Part shown: positions 10,864 through 20,120 of the stretch, piece after piece
Layout: every line of letters starts with the position of its first letter
How positions within the stretch are numbered: the stretch's first letter is position 1
From: [Mycobacterium] zoologicum
GTDB lineage: Bacteria; Actinomycetota; Actinomycetes; Mycobacteriales; Mycobacteriaceae
Reading direction: 5' to 3'
Length of the DNA stretch: 41,623 bases
Assembly: GCF_020172665.1 (NCBI RefSeq)
Contig: NZ_CP083985.1
Coordinates: 3,586,648 to 3,628,270, forward strand
Position numbers and translations under genes: made by a program
Notes under the pieces: generated by a model
Told to the model about the DNA's origin: nothing
The model's database searches: none
What the model saw: the letters and a program-made list of their open reading frames with translations, nothing else

Positions 10864-12471
10864 TTACCGGATACCCGCCCAGAACGCGCACTGATGCTGG
10901 GTGGCGAAGTCGGTGACCATCTTGTTCCCGTCGGTCCGCAGCGCCATCCATCCCCCGGTCCCGATCTCGGGCCATTCGGGCTGGCCCACCCCGACCGGTG
11001 CACCGGTGCCGACGAATCCGGTCCAGTACTCGATCATCTGGTCGGACAGCCGGCGCTGGTCGGGGTTGAGCGTCGGCGCACCACCGACGTCGAACAGATA
11101 GCGCATCTCCAGCGAATGGGTGGAGCCGATCTTGAACGGCACCTGGTCGTAGATCTCCGGTGCCGGGGCGTGCGGGTCGTCGAACTGGTAGCCGTATACC
11201 GGTGCGCCGCCGGTCAATCCGTCGGTCATCCGGTCGGCCACGCACGCGAAGATCTCGTCGGTCGCCACGGCCGCGTACGCCAGCGAGGTGCTGCCGCCGA
11301 ATCGGGCAGGCGGATAGTGCTCGGCGACCGCGGCGCCGTCGGACGGCCCGAAGCGGTAGCCCAGCTCGTCGGGGTATTCCGCCGCGGTGATCTCACGCCC
11401 TTCCCGCAGATAGCGCAGCGCGACGAACAGGGTGAACTCTTCGCGGTTGATGCCCACCAACACCGGCACCCTCGCGGCGGTACCTTCGGCGAACACGCGC
11501 ATCGGATCGGTTGGCAGCGAAGGGGTTCCGATCACCGGGCCGCTGAGCCGGTCGGTGCCGAACCGGGCGTACCACAGCGGCTTGGCAAACCGGTCGGCCG
11601 GCAGCGCCCGCAGGCACTCGGCGATACCCATGCCCGCCGGATCGGCGCACCCAAGCGATTCGGTGTACTCGCGGCTGATTCGACGGGCCTCGAGCACCTC
11701 GACCTGCTCCGCGCACGGCCCGCTCTGGATGATCGCGGCCCGGAACAGTCCGGCCGAGTCCGGCGCAGCCAGGTGATCGCAGACCGACATGCCGCCGGCG
11801 GATTCACCGGCGATGGTGACCTTAGCGGGGTCGCCACCGAACTCGCCGATGTTGTCGCGCACCCAGCGCAACGCCGCCTGCTGATCGGCCAGACCGTAGT
11901 TGCCGACCTCACCGAGTGCGGGGTCGGCCAGAAAACCCAAGGCGCCCAGCCGGTAATTGATCGTGACCACCACGACGCGGCCGCGGTCCACCAGGCGTTG
12001 TGCGCCGTAGATGTCGCCGGCTCCGCGCATGAAACTGCCCCCGTGGATCCACACCATGACCGGCAGCGGCTGCGCCGATGATCCGGTCGGCGTCCAGACG
12101 TTGAGCGTCAGGCAGTCCTCGCTGATCGGGTCCACCTCGGCGGTGTCCGGCTGTATGCACCACGGTCCGGGCTTGGCCGCGTCACGCACGCCCGGCCAAG
12201 CCGACATGGGCCCGGGCGGCTGCCAGCGCAACGGCCCAACCGGCGGCGCCGCGTAGGGAATCCCCTGGAAGAGCCGGTGGTCCGGGCCGACGACGCCGCG
12301 CACCAACCCGGTGCCGGTCCGCACCACGTCGGCGTTGAGCGCGACCGCGCGGTGTGGGACGCCCGGTTGCGACTGTGCGCCGTCGGACGTGGCGCATCCG
12401 GCGGCCAGCACCCCTACCAGCGCCATGGCACCGGCCCGCAGTCCCGCGCGGCGCCACAACCCGATCGACAT
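10864..12471 (-). CDS. Type B carboxylesterase, probable lipoprotein
   Basis: This 535-residue carboxylesterase/para-nitrobenzyl-esterase family protein hydrolyses ester bonds. I chose the ATG at 12471 because it creates a clean lipoprotein signal (MSIGLWRRAGLRAG, hydrophobic stretch, VLAAGC with C26). The frame is open 41 codons further upstream, but that part is not protein-like and overlaps the divergent P450. The family features are all present: EDCLTLNVWTP, oxyanion-hole WIHGGSF (about 141-147), nucleophile elbow GESAGG with S224, and the late histidine in STHSLEMRYLF. A -10-like TATGCT lies about 10 nt upstream of the ATG, so the mRNA may be leaderless. It probably acts in the cell envelope. 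Confidence 0.85.
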   Translation of the reverse strand: MSIGLWRRAGLRAGAMALVGVLAAGCATSDGAQSQPGVPHRAVALNADVVRTGTGLVRGVVGPDHRLFQGIPYAAPPVGPLRWQPPGPMSAWPGVRDAAKPGPWCIQPDTAEVDPISEDCLTLNVWTPTGSSAQPLPVMVWIHGGSFMRGAGDIYGAQRLVDRGRVVVVTINYRLGALGFLADPALGEVGNYGLADQQAALRWVRDNIGEFGGDPAKVTIAGESAGGMSVCDHLAAPDSAGLFRAAIIQSGPCAEQVEVLEARRISREYTESLGCADPAGMGIAECLRALPADRFAKPLWYARFGTDRLSGPVIGTPSLPTDPMRVFAEGTAARVPVLVGINREEFTLFVALRYLREGREITAAEYPDELGYRFGPSDGAAVAEHYPPARFGGSTSLAYAAVATDEIFACVADRMTDGLTGGAPVYGYQFDDPHAPAPEIYDQVPFKIGSTHSLEMRYLFDVGGAPTLNPDQRRLSDQMIEYWTGFVGTGAPVGVGQPEWPEIGTGGWMALRTDGNKMVTDFATQHQCAFWAGIR

Positions 12472-12577
12472 GACCGATGAGCATAATCTGCCGAAAACCA
12501 ATATTCCGCTGCCGCAACCCCGACACTGGAGCCCAAGCTGACACCTGTCAAGAAATCCGCGGCGCGAGGAGTCCAGG

Positions 12578-13831
12578 TTGAGTGCACCGATCATCGATGA
12601 GGCCGCCCGGGTCTTCGCCGACCCGACCGCCTACACCGACGAACCTCGCCTGCACGCCGCCCTGACCCACCTGCGGGCCCACGCTCCGGTGTCGCTGGTG
12701 GATCACCGGCCCTACCGGCCGTTCTGGGCGATCACCCGGCACGCCGACATCATGGCGATCGAGCACGACAACGCGCTGTGGATCAACGAGCCCCGGTCGG
12801 TGCTGGCCACCGCCGCGGCCGACGATCTGCAGCACAAGCTGGCGACCTCCGGGATCGGACTGCGCACCCTGATCCACATGGACGACCCGCATCACCACAA
12901 GATGCGCACCATCGTCTCGGATTGGTTCCGCCCCAAGGCGATGCGGGCGATGAAGACCCGCGTCGACGGACTCGCCACCCGTTACGTCGACAAGATGGCG
13001 CAGCTCGGACCGGAGTGCGACTTCGCCCAGGAGATCGCGGTCAACTACCCGCTGTTCGTGATCATGTCGCTGCTGGGCCTACCGGAGTCCGACTTCCCCC
13101 GGATGCTCAAGCTCACCCAGGAACTGTTCGGCGGCGACGACGAGGAGTACCGGCGCGGCTTCACTCCCGAGGAGCAACTGCCGGTGCTGCTGGACTTCTT
13201 CGCCTATTTCTCCGAGCTGACCGCGTCCCGGCGCGCTCAGCCGACCGAGGATCTGGCCTCGACCATCGCCAACGCGACCATCGACGGAGCACCGCTGTCG
13301 GACCTCGATACCTCCTCCTATTACGTCATCATCGCCACCGCCGGCCACGACACCACCAGCGCGGCGATCAGCGGTGGGATGCGCGCGCTCATCGAACACC
13401 CCGACCAGCGCGAGCGGTTGCGCGCCGACCCCGCCCTGATGCCGACCGCAGTCGAGGAGATCATCCGCTGGGTGACCCCGGTCAAGGAGTTCATGCGCAC
13501 CGCCACCGCCGACACCGAAGTACGCGGGGTGCCGATCGCCAAGGGGGAATCGGTTTACCTGTCCTATGTTTCGGCCAATCACGACGAAGACGTATTCGAC
13601 GAGCCGTTCACCTTCGACGTGGGACGCAACCCGAACAAGCACCTGTCGTTCGGCCACGGCGTGCACTTCTGCGTGGCCTCCGCACTGGCCCGCATGGAGA
13701 TCAGCAGTTTCTTCTCCGCCCTGCTGCCCCGGCTCGACGAGGTCGAACTCACCGGTGCTCCGCAACTGGTCTGCACCACATTCGTCGGCGGTATCAAGCA
13801 CCTACCGATCCGCTACCGGCTGCGGGGGTAG
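12578..13831 (+). CDS. Cytochrome P450 (first of three)
   Basis: A 417-residue P450 monooxygenase. The start codon is TTG at 12578, with GAGGA about 8 nt upstream, and no in-frame ATG precedes it. Core motifs are the I-helix AGHDTT, the K-helix EEIIRW (ExxR) and the heme-ligand loop FGHGVHFCVASALAR with C365. It is a soluble class I bacterial P450 and needs a ferredoxin, none of which is encoded in the window. It is divergent from the esterase with a 106-bp AT-richer gap. Its 3' end overlaps the convergent PucR regulator by 38 bp. The CYP family cannot be assigned by eye, and the substrate is unknown. Confidence 0.92.
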   Translation: MSAPIIDEAARVFADPTAYTDEPRLHAALTHLRAHAPVSLVDHRPYRPFWAITRHADIMAIEHDNALWINEPRSVLATAAADDLQHKLATSGIGLRTLIHMDDPHHHKMRTIVSDWFRPKAMRAMKTRVDGLATRYVDKMAQLGPECDFAQEIAVNYPLFVIMSLLGLPESDFPRMLKLTQELFGGDDEEYRRGFTPEEQLPVLLDFFAYFSELTASRRAQPTEDLASTIANATIDGAPLSDLDTSSYYVIIATAGHDTTSAAISGGMRALIEHPDQRERLRADPALMPTAVEEIIRWVTPVKEFMRTATADTEVRGVPIAKGESVYLSYVSANHDEDVFDEPFTFDVGRNPNKHLSFGHGVHFCVASALARMEISSFFSALLPRLDEVELTGAPQLVCTTFVGGIKHLPIRYRLRG

Positions 13832-15191
13832 CCGACCAGTCCGGACCGGGCTCTCGGCGCCCCCAGTCCAGGACCTCCAATGCCACCGCAACGCTCATGT
13901 GGCTGTCGTCTAGTGGCCGCGGAAGCAGTTCGTCAGCCTGGGCAAGCCTGCGCAGCAACGTGTTTCGATGGATGAACAGCCGTGCGGACGTCCGTGAGGC
14001 GCTGTAACGCTCCTGGATGAAGGTCCGTACGGTATGGCGCAGTTCCTCATCCGCCGACGCGAAGCCACCCAGCGTCCGTGTGATGAATCGGTCCGTCCGT
14101 TCCGGGTCGGCGGCCAGCAGCGCGACCACCTCGATATCGGTGAACCGGACAAGTTGGCGCGATGTGCCGGACCGGGCCACCAGGCGCTGCGCGGCCAGCG
14201 CATCGAGATGACTGTGCTGGAAACCGGCGACACCGGCCGATGTCGGGCCCACCGCAAGCCGGATTCCGGAGACCTCGCCCAACACCGCTGCAGCACCGGC
14301 CAATTCCGGGCTATCACGGCCGGGCAACCACACCCACCTGGTGGCGGTGTCGGCCCGCATCACCAGCGGCCGGCGCACCGCGGAGGTGTCGGTCAACGCC
14401 CGCGCGACGCGATCCAGATCGGCACCTTGCACTTGGTGGCCGTCGCAGCGCTCACTCCAGAGCACGGCCGCGGTGTGGTGTTGGTTGAGCGGGTAACCGA
14501 GCCGCTCCTCGGCGTTCGCCGGCGGCGGCTCCCCGTCGAGAATCTGTGTCACGATGTCGAGGACCGCGGGGTCTGTTCCTCGCCGAAGCTGCCCCCGCTC
14601 ATCCCGAATCATCTCGCACAGTTGCACAACCACCGATTCGATGAACGAGGCGATCGACCGCTGGCCCACATCGAGCACATCGCGCAGCCGGCCCGGGTCC
14701 GACGTCACCTGGAACGCCACCGGCATCCAATACCGCAATGCCGCGTTCTGTGCGAGGCGATAGGAGTCCATCAACGCCAACTCGTCCAGGCCTCGCGAGA
14801 CCATGTTGCGGACCGCGATGAACTCCGCCGTCGTCACGTCCGCTGCCACCGGCTCGCCGGGATGACTGATGTTTCCGGCGAGCCAGCGCAGACAGCTTTC
14901 CCGAGTACTTCTGCGGATGGTCTCCGCGATCACCGGATCGTCGGCGACTCGCCGGGTGTATTTCGACGCCAGGGCTCCCTGCTGAATGCCTTCCAGCCAC
15001 CATTCGGTGCTGTCGAGGGTCAGCTGAGCGCAGTGCCGGATCAGCTCGCGCACCACCTCCGACGGGCGTTCCCATTCAACGGCATCCACAGTGGACTCCA
15101 TTCGCACGGTGTCTTGAGCATTATGCAAGCCGAGGTGGACCAACTCACGCAGACGGGACTGGGCGAGTTGGTCCACCGGATCGGGGCTCAC
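13794..15191 (-). CDS. PucR/CdaR-type transcriptional regulator
   Basis: This protein of about 465 residues ends in the PucR-type helix-turn-helix (EELRHTVRTFIQERYSASRT then FIHRNTLLRRLAQADELL). An unassigned N-terminal sensor region and a GGDEF-like middle domain come before it. I favour the GTG at 15191 because it shares GTGA with the stop of the PE-PPE gene, the coupling style seen throughout this window. ATG 15101 (435 residues, MESTVDAVEW) is the alternative. Such regulators often control nearby catabolic or transport genes; here the partner in the operon is a PE-PPE hydrolase. The 3' end overlaps the convergent P450 by 38 bp. Confidence 0.82.
   Translation of the reverse strand: MSPDPVDQLAQSRLRELVHLGLHNAQDTVRMESTVDAVEWERPSEVVRELIRHCAQLTLDSTEWWLEGIQQGALASKYTRRVADDPVIAETIRRSTRESCLRWLAGNISHPGEPVAADVTTAEFIAVRNMVSRGLDELALMDSYRLAQNAALRYWMPVAFQVTSDPGRLRDVLDVGQRSIASFIESVVVQLCEMIRDERGQLRRGTDPAVLDIVTQILDGEPPPANAEERLGYPLNQHHTAAVLWSERCDGHQVQGADLDRVARALTDTSAVRRPLVMRADTATRWVWLPGRDSPELAGAAAVLGEVSGIRLAVGPTSAGVAGFQHSHLDALAAQRLVARSGTSRQLVRFTDIEVVALLAADPERTDRFITRTLGGFASADEELRHTVRTFIQERYSASRTSARLFIHRNTLLRRLAQADELLPRPLDDSHMSVAVALEVLDWGRREPGPDWSATPAAGSGSVGA
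15134..15177. repeat. Perfect 13-bp inverted repeat at the start of the PucR gene
   Basis: Arms GGTGGACCAACTC (15134-15146) and GAGTTGGTCCACC (15165-15177) are separated by 18 nt. The repeat lies between the PE-PPE stop and ATG 15101, inside the coding region if the GTG start at 15191 is used. No U-tract follows on either strand, so a simple intrinsic terminator is unlikely. An autoregulatory operator or an mRNA hairpin affecting regulator translation is possible. Confidence 0.6.
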
Positions 15192-16249
15192 GCATAGGCA
15201 GGGTTGAACAGGTCCTGTAGCGATTCGGACAGGCTTGACCACAGTCCACTGTCGCCGAGGCCATTCGGGAACGCGGCCATCCACGCCGCCGAATCGTTGA
15301 TGACCGTCCCCGGATCCGATCCGTCCGGCATGGTGATGGTCGTGGTCAGGCCATCGGTCACCGCAACGCCGCCGGCCACGTCCGCCGATGTCAGCCCCAG
15401 ATACTCCAGGTGCGTGGTGACGAAGTGGTAGAGCGCACTTCCCAGCGCATTCCACGCGTTGCCCTGGTCGGCAGCAAGGGCTGCGTCCCAATCCTTTTGC
15501 CAGTCCGCAACTCCATCGGTGTGGATCGTGTAGACCGTCGTCTGATACAGATCATCTGGTGTCACACCGGCCAGCGGACCCCCCGGGGAGAATTGGTCCT
15601 CGTTGACGAGTTTGAGCAGGCTTTCCGTGAACGACGTGCCGGATGCGCCGCCGCCGAACAGTTCGACCAGATCCGCAAAGATGTTCGGGGCTATCCCGTC
15701 TGCGGCGCTCGGGTTGCCGATGAACACGAAATGCAGGTCTTCCTCGGGAATGCCGTATTGCGCCAACACGTTTTCTGCCGCGGACGCGGCCATGGCACTC
15801 TGCGAATACGCGAACACCGTCAGCGGGTGCTCCGCACTCATGCCGCCGGAGTCGTATTCGGCTTCCACCGCCTTGATGATGTCGGTCTCGGTGATCAGGG
15901 TGCTCGGCCCCTCCTCGATGAGCTCGGGTGTCGTGAGCACCTGCAACGGGGCGTCGCACGGCGAGGTTCCGCTCATGTCGCAGATGGTGGTGGCGCCGGC
16001 CGCCGGGCCCGCGAAGCCGAGCGGATCCAGATACAGCGTCTCGGCGGTGTGCACCCAGCTTGTCGACGGTGTCGGTTCGAAGGTGCCGCCGACGAACATC
16101 GCGTTGGTGCTGTCCGACAACACCCCGGCCGACGACAACAGGGTCAGGTCGGCGGCGCGCACGGACAGCGGAACCGGCGCGGCGGCCGCGCCGATGATCA
16201 GGGTGACGCCGACACCGAATCCGGCGCTTACGCCAAGACGTTCCAGCAT
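15188..16249 (-). CDS. Stand-alone PE-PPE-domain serine hydrolase, secreted
   Basis: A 353-residue protein. The ATG at 16249 is preceded by GGAGGAA at 7 nt spacing, which decides the start over an upstream in-frame ATG at 16294. It begins with a signal peptide (MLERLGVSAGFGVG, then a hydrophobic stretch to about AAAAPVPLSVRA). The PE-PPE alpha/beta-hydrolase domain follows: MFVGGTFEPTPS, TPELIEEGPSTLITET, and the nucleophile region FAYSQSAMAAS with S151. Such domains are usually esterases attached to PE or PPE heads. Here there is no PE or PPE head, so export by the general pathway is more likely. It is 177 nt downstream of mftG and coupled to the PucR gene. Confidence 0.82.
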   Translation of the reverse strand: MLERLGVSAGFGVGVTLIIGAAAAPVPLSVRAADLTLLSSAGVLSDSTNAMFVGGTFEPTPSTSWVHTAETLYLDPLGFAGPAAGATTICDMSGTSPCDAPLQVLTTPELIEEGPSTLITETDIIKAVEAEYDSGGMSAEHPLTVFAYSQSAMAASAAENVLAQYGIPEEDLHFVFIGNPSAADGIAPNIFADLVELFGGGASGTSFTESLLKLVNEDQFSPGGPLAGVTPDDLYQTTVYTIHTDGVADWQKDWDAALAADQGNAWNALGSALYHFVTTHLEYLGLTSADVAGGVAVTDGLTTTITMPDGSDPGTVINDSAAWMAAFPNGLGDSGLWSSLSESLQDLFNPAYA

Positions 16250-16426
16250 TTCGAACTTCCTCCACTCCCCCGGTGAGCGCGATGAACCAGCCACTCACGC
16301 TTCATTCATGTCGGGACGATGATCTACTTCGATTTGTCCGATAAACAAGGACATCCTGCACAGCAATCGGCCGCCGAACAGTGCGAAATCACCCGCGCGG
16401 CAATGCTTGAGATTCAGGAGCGCGCT

Positions 16427-17854
16427 TCAGGCCCGAGCGAACTCCACCGCCCGCTGCGCCAGCATCGCGATTGTCGCGTGCGGCCCGCGGCTCGGAACCC
16501 GCGGCAGCGCCGATCCGTCGATCACCCACAACCCGTCGACGCCGCGCACCCGGCAACGGGTGTCGAGCACGGCGGTCTCATCGTCGTCGGCGCCCATCGG
16601 TGCGGTGGCGCACAGGTGCTGGGAAGTCGACCAATGTGGGCCCTCCGCCTCGCCTTTCACGCCCAGCATGTCCCGCACCAGGCTCACGCCGCGACGCAGT
16701 GCCGCCAGATCGTCGGGCTCGCTGTCATAGCGGTGTTCGATCCTCGGCGGCACCCGCGGGTCCGCGGAGACCAGCGTCAGGCGCCCTCGCGCCCGCGGCG
16801 CCATCAGCGCCACGCCGATCTGCGGCGGGTCCGCGTGACCTCCACCACCGGTCATTGTCGCGAATCCAGTGGTATAGGGCCGAATTTCGGTCTCCTCGTG
16901 ATGCAACACCGCCTCCAGCGGGGTACGGTCCGGCGTCCCGGGCCAGTCGGCCGCCACCAGCCATTCCGGATGGTCGGCGAAGCGCCTCCCGACCGGCAGC
17001 GCCGCCACCACCTCGACACCTGCGCGGCACAGCATCGCCGCCTCGCCGACGCCGGAGAGCATCAGCAGGTGCGCGGACTCGATCGCCCCCGCGCACAAGA
17101 TGATTCGATCCGCGGTCAACCGCTTCGGGCCATCGGGGCCGACCACGTGCACCGCCACCGCCCGACCGCGCTCGATCTCCACCCGTACCGCGCGGGTCTG
17201 CGTCCGCACCGTCAGGTTCGCCCGGACCAGTGCGGGTAACAGGTAGGCGGCACCAGGACCACAGCGCACCCCGGCGGCCGTGACGTTCAGCGGCACCGCA
17301 CCCACCCCTGGCGGCGCCGCCGAGTCGTTCAGGTCGGCGATCCGGTCGAAGCCGGCCCGAGCTGCCGCGTTCACGAATTGTTCAGTGCCCGAACACATCT
17401 GATGAACACGACGCACCGATATCGGACCGGAGTCGCCGTGCTGGGGACCGCAGAAGTCCAGGTCGGTCTCGATGGCCCGGAAGGATTCCAGCACCTCGGG
17501 CCACGACCAGCCGGGTAACCCAGCGGCGAAATCGGCCGGACGGGCGCGGCAGAAGTAGCCCCCGTTCACCGCACCGGAGCCGCCGAGGGTGGCGCCGCGC
17601 ACCAGCGACGCGCGCTGCCCCGATCGACCCGTCAGCTCGGACTCGTAGCGCCACACCAGTCGGCTACCCGCCCCGATGGGCAAGGCCAGGGCGTTGGCCG
17701 ACTGCGCTGCCAGCCGCTGGTCCGACAGGCCCACCCCGGCTTCCAGCAATGTCACCGTGCGCGATAGGTCAGATGAAAGTTGTTCGGCGACAATGGAGCC
17801 CGCACTTCCGGCGCCCACCACCAGCGCATCGCTGTGCACCTCTCGGCCAGCCAA
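16427..17854 (-). CDS. mftG: MftG, mycofactocin-system GMC oxidoreductase
   Basis: This 475-residue FAD-dependent GMC-family protein has the N-terminal dinucleotide site VVGAGSAGSIVAEQL and the second GMC block RGATLGGSGAVNGGYFCRAR. The C-terminal GMC domain has QHLCATAPMG and VIDGSALPRVPSRGPHATI, the region of the catalytic histidine pair. In mycobacteria MftG passes electrons from reduced mycofactocin (mycofactocinol) to the respiratory chain. It lies 6 nt downstream of mftF as the last gene of the biosynthetic run. The flavin and histidine motifs all look intact. Confidence 0.93.
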   Translation of the reverse strand: MAGREVHSDALVVGAGSAGSIVAEQLSSDLSRTVTLLEAGVGLSDQRLAAQSANALALPIGAGSRLVWRYESELTGRSGQRASLVRGATLGGSGAVNGGYFCRARPADFAAGLPGWSWPEVLESFRAIETDLDFCGPQHGDSGPISVRRVHQMCSGTEQFVNAAARAGFDRIADLNDSAAPPGVGAVPLNVTAAGVRCGPGAAYLLPALVRANLTVRTQTRAVRVEIERGRAVAVHVVGPDGPKRLTADRIILCAGAIESAHLLMLSGVGEAAMLCRAGVEVVAALPVGRRFADHPEWLVAADWPGTPDRTPLEAVLHHEETEIRPYTTGFATMTGGGGHADPPQIGVALMAPRARGRLTLVSADPRVPPRIEHRYDSEPDDLAALRRGVSLVRDMLGVKGEAEGPHWSTSQHLCATAPMGADDDETAVLDTRCRVRGVDGLWVIDGSALPRVPSRGPHATIAMLAQRAVEFARA

Positions 17855-17860
17855 GGCTGC

Positions 17861-19276
17861 CTAGCTGCGGATCTGCGGCTTGAGTGCGGCCAGGTTGCCT
17901 TCCCGCAGCACGCCACCCCACAGGCCGGCCCCGTAGGCCAGGTCGTCGACCCGCTTGAGCAACAGGTAGGCCGGCAGGCCCAGCGGTCGTACCTCGTCGC
18001 CGTCCAGGCGTGCGTGCCGTAGCCAGTCCACCACCCCGTCGCAGACCGCGGCCAACAGCACCACCCGGCGGCAGCGCGGCGACAGGCACGCGGCCAGCAG
18101 CGCTATCGGCCAGTAGTGCCGGCACAACGCCGAGGCGATCTGCAGGCCGGCAGCCGCCAGGCCGCGCAGCGTCACGGTCAGCACATCGCCGGGCGCGGTT
18201 CCCGGGCCGCGCATGGTCCGCGCGACCCGGTGGCCGGTCAGCGCCGCGATCGCCGCGGAAAAAAGGTAGCCCAGCGCCGAGCCCAGGGCCATCAGCGCCC
18301 AGCCCGCCAGGGCCCAGCCCGAGATCACCATCGGCGCGGTCTTGTCTGGGTGCCTAGCCGCCAGCGGAGCCGCCGAGCCACCGTAAAACGCTTTGCGCAC
18401 AACCCAATCGCGGGGACTCACCCGGTGATCGTGGGCGACCAATGCGATCGGCTCGTAGCGCAGTCTGCTGCCGGCGTCCACCAACCGCCAGCACAGGTCG
18501 ACGTCCTCCCCGGAGCGCAGGCCCTCGTCGAAGCCGCCCTGCTCGCTCAGCACCGCGCGCCGGCAGATGATCGCCGCGCTCGGCACGTAGGCGACCTTGC
18601 CGTACGGCACCACGGGAGCCTCGCAGGCACCGAGATCCAGTGACGACCGGATGGCCTCGTATCGGGCCACCAGGTGGTCACTGTCGCTCATCCCGACGAT
18701 CCGCGGTGCCACCAGTGCCACGGTGGGGTCGCAGAAGTGCCCCAGCAACGCCTCCAACCACCCCCGCCGCGGCAGCACGTCGGAATCCAGGAATGCCACG
18801 AAGTCGGTCCCGCAGGCCGCCAGCCCGGTGTTACGCGCGGCCGCCGGCCCACGGCTCGAAGAATGACGCAGCACCTGCACGTTGCAGCAGTGCGCCGGAG
18901 TCAGCTCGTCGGCCCGGACCGGGACCTGTGAGCCGTCGTCCACCACGATCACCCGCAGGCCCCGCAATGCGGCGATCAGCCGCTTGAGGCCGGTGATGTT
19001 GTCCCGCACCGGAATAACCACGGTGACGTCAAGGTGCGACGGCCCGCCGGCTGGGCGGGGGTGCGCCACGGTGGCATCCAGCAGGGTGCGGGCCAGCTGC
19101 GCACTGACCGCGTCGCGTACCTCCAGGCGGCCATCGGACAGCATCGACTGGGCCGCCGGAGCCAGTCGGAGCAGCCGGGTGGGTGAACCACCCAGCAGCG
19201 CCGACCCGCGCCCCAGAACCCGCACCCGCCGGTCCACCTGCACGGCGAATCCGTCGGGCAGTCGCGTCGTCGTCAC
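17861..19276 (-). CDS. mftF: MftF, mycofactocin glycosyltransferase
   Basis: A 471-residue GT2-family glycosyltransferase that attaches the glucose chain to premycofactocin. An N-terminal region of about 75 residues with winged-helix character ([19 protein letters not shown]) precedes the GT-A domain. That domain has [16 protein letters not shown] (111-116), [13 protein letters not shown], the metal-binding FLDSD (D164, D166) and later [18 protein letters not shown]. Hydrophobic helices in the last third suggest membrane association. Its ATG shares ATGA with the mftE stop, giving a 4-nt overlap and coupling. Confidence 0.94.
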   Translation of the reverse strand: MTTTRLPDGFAVQVDRRVRVLGRGSALLGGSPTRLLRLAPAAQSMLSDGRLEVRDAVSAQLARTLLDATVAHPRPAGGPSHLDVTVVIPVRDNITGLKRLIAALRGLRVIVVDDGSQVPVRADELTPAHCCNVQVLRHSSSRGPAAARNTGLAACGTDFVAFLDSDVLPRRGWLEALLGHFCDPTVALVAPRIVGMSDSDHLVARYEAIRSSLDLGACEAPVVPYGKVAYVPSAAIICRRAVLSEQGGFDEGLRSGEDVDLCWRLVDAGSRLRYEPIALVAHDHRVSPRDWVVRKAFYGGSAAPLAARHPDKTAPMVISGWALAGWALMALGSALGYLFSAAIAALTGHRVARTMRGPGTAPGDVLTVTLRGLAAAGLQIASALCRHYWPIALLAACLSPRCRRVVLLAAVCDGVVDWLRHARLDGDEVRPLGLPAYLLLKRVDDLAYGAGLWGGVLREGNLAALKPQIRS

Positions 19277-20025
19277 AGCATGCCGTTCGGCCCGGGAGCC
19301 CAGGCGTCGAGTGCCAGGACGGCGGTGTCGGACATATCGGCGAACAGTCGCCGCCCGTCGGTGGCGCTGGCGGTGGTCGGATCGCCCAGCACCCCGACCG
19401 CACTGACCGCCGCGACACCGCCACTCCGCATCGCCGGTAACAGTTCCGCCAGGGGCGCGCCGTTACCCGCCACCGCCTGGCCTGCTCTCACCTGATCGGG
19501 CGAAAGGTACAGCAGCAGTGATGTTTCGGTGTGCCCGGCATGCGCGTCAGCGCCTGGGACCACACACGGCAGCCAGGCGACGTCGCGTCCTTCGAACCGC
19601 AGCCGCCCTACCGCCTCGACCAGTGCCGCGACGTTGCCGCCGTGGCCGTTGACGAAGGCCACCCGCTGCGCCCAGTCGCAGGCCGAGCGGCCGTACTCCA
19701 GCAGAAGCAGGGTCAGCGCCTCGGTGCCGATCGAGATGGTTCCGGCGAAGCTCTGATGCTCGCCGCTGGCGCCGTAGGCCACCGCCGGGGCCACCGACCA
19801 ACCCGAGCCCAGTCGCTCGGCTGCGGCCCTCGCGACCGCCTGCGCGATGCGGGTATCGGTGTCCAGCGGCAGGTGCGGCCCATGCTGTTCGGTCGATCCG
19901 ACGGGCACCAGCAGGGTCACCGACTGGCCCTGGAGCTGGCTCGATGTTGAACCGCCCAGCTCGCCGCGAACCGCCATCGGAGAATGGTAAGCGAATTCAC
20001 CTGTCGTACACCAGCTATTAGCCAT
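19273..20025 (-). CDS. mftE: MftE, mycofactocin precursor peptidase (creatininase family)
   Basis: A creatininase-fold metallopeptidase that cleaves the MftC-modified precursor and releases the Val-Tyr-derived core. Metal-site motifs are [31 protein letters not shown] and [12 protein letters not shown]. The start is uncertain. ATG 20025 gives 250 residues and ATG 19977 (MAVRGELGG) gives 234; neither has a good ribosome binding site. An out-of-frame GTG at 20000 would read MNS, which matches the beginning of homologues as I remember them. A 95-nt gap separates it from mftD, the largest gap within the mft run. Confidence 0.9.
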   Translation of the reverse strand: MANSWCTTGEFAYHSPMAVRGELGGSTSSQLQGQSVTLLVPVGSTEQHGPHLPLDTDTRIAQAVARAAAERLGSGWSVAPAVAYGASGEHQSFAGTISIGTEALTLLLLEYGRSACDWAQRVAFVNGHGGNVAALVEAVGRLRFEGRDVAWLPCVVPGADAHAGHTETSLLLYLSPDQVRAGQAVAGNGAPLAELLPAMRSGGVAAVSAVGVLGDPTTASATDGRRLFADMSDTAVLALDAWAPGPNGML

Positions 20026-20120
20026 TCCGACTGGCGGAATTTTTCTCCAGGGCCCCGCTGGCTTTAACGTCCGTCCCGCGCGCCACGGGCGTATCAGGAT
20101 CGAGGCTTACGTCAGGTGGG

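Noticed and set aside
15134..15177. Intrinsic terminator after the PE-PPE gene
   Set aside because: The stem is long, but there is no U-tract on either strand, and the downstream gene is translationally coupled if GTG 15191 is used.
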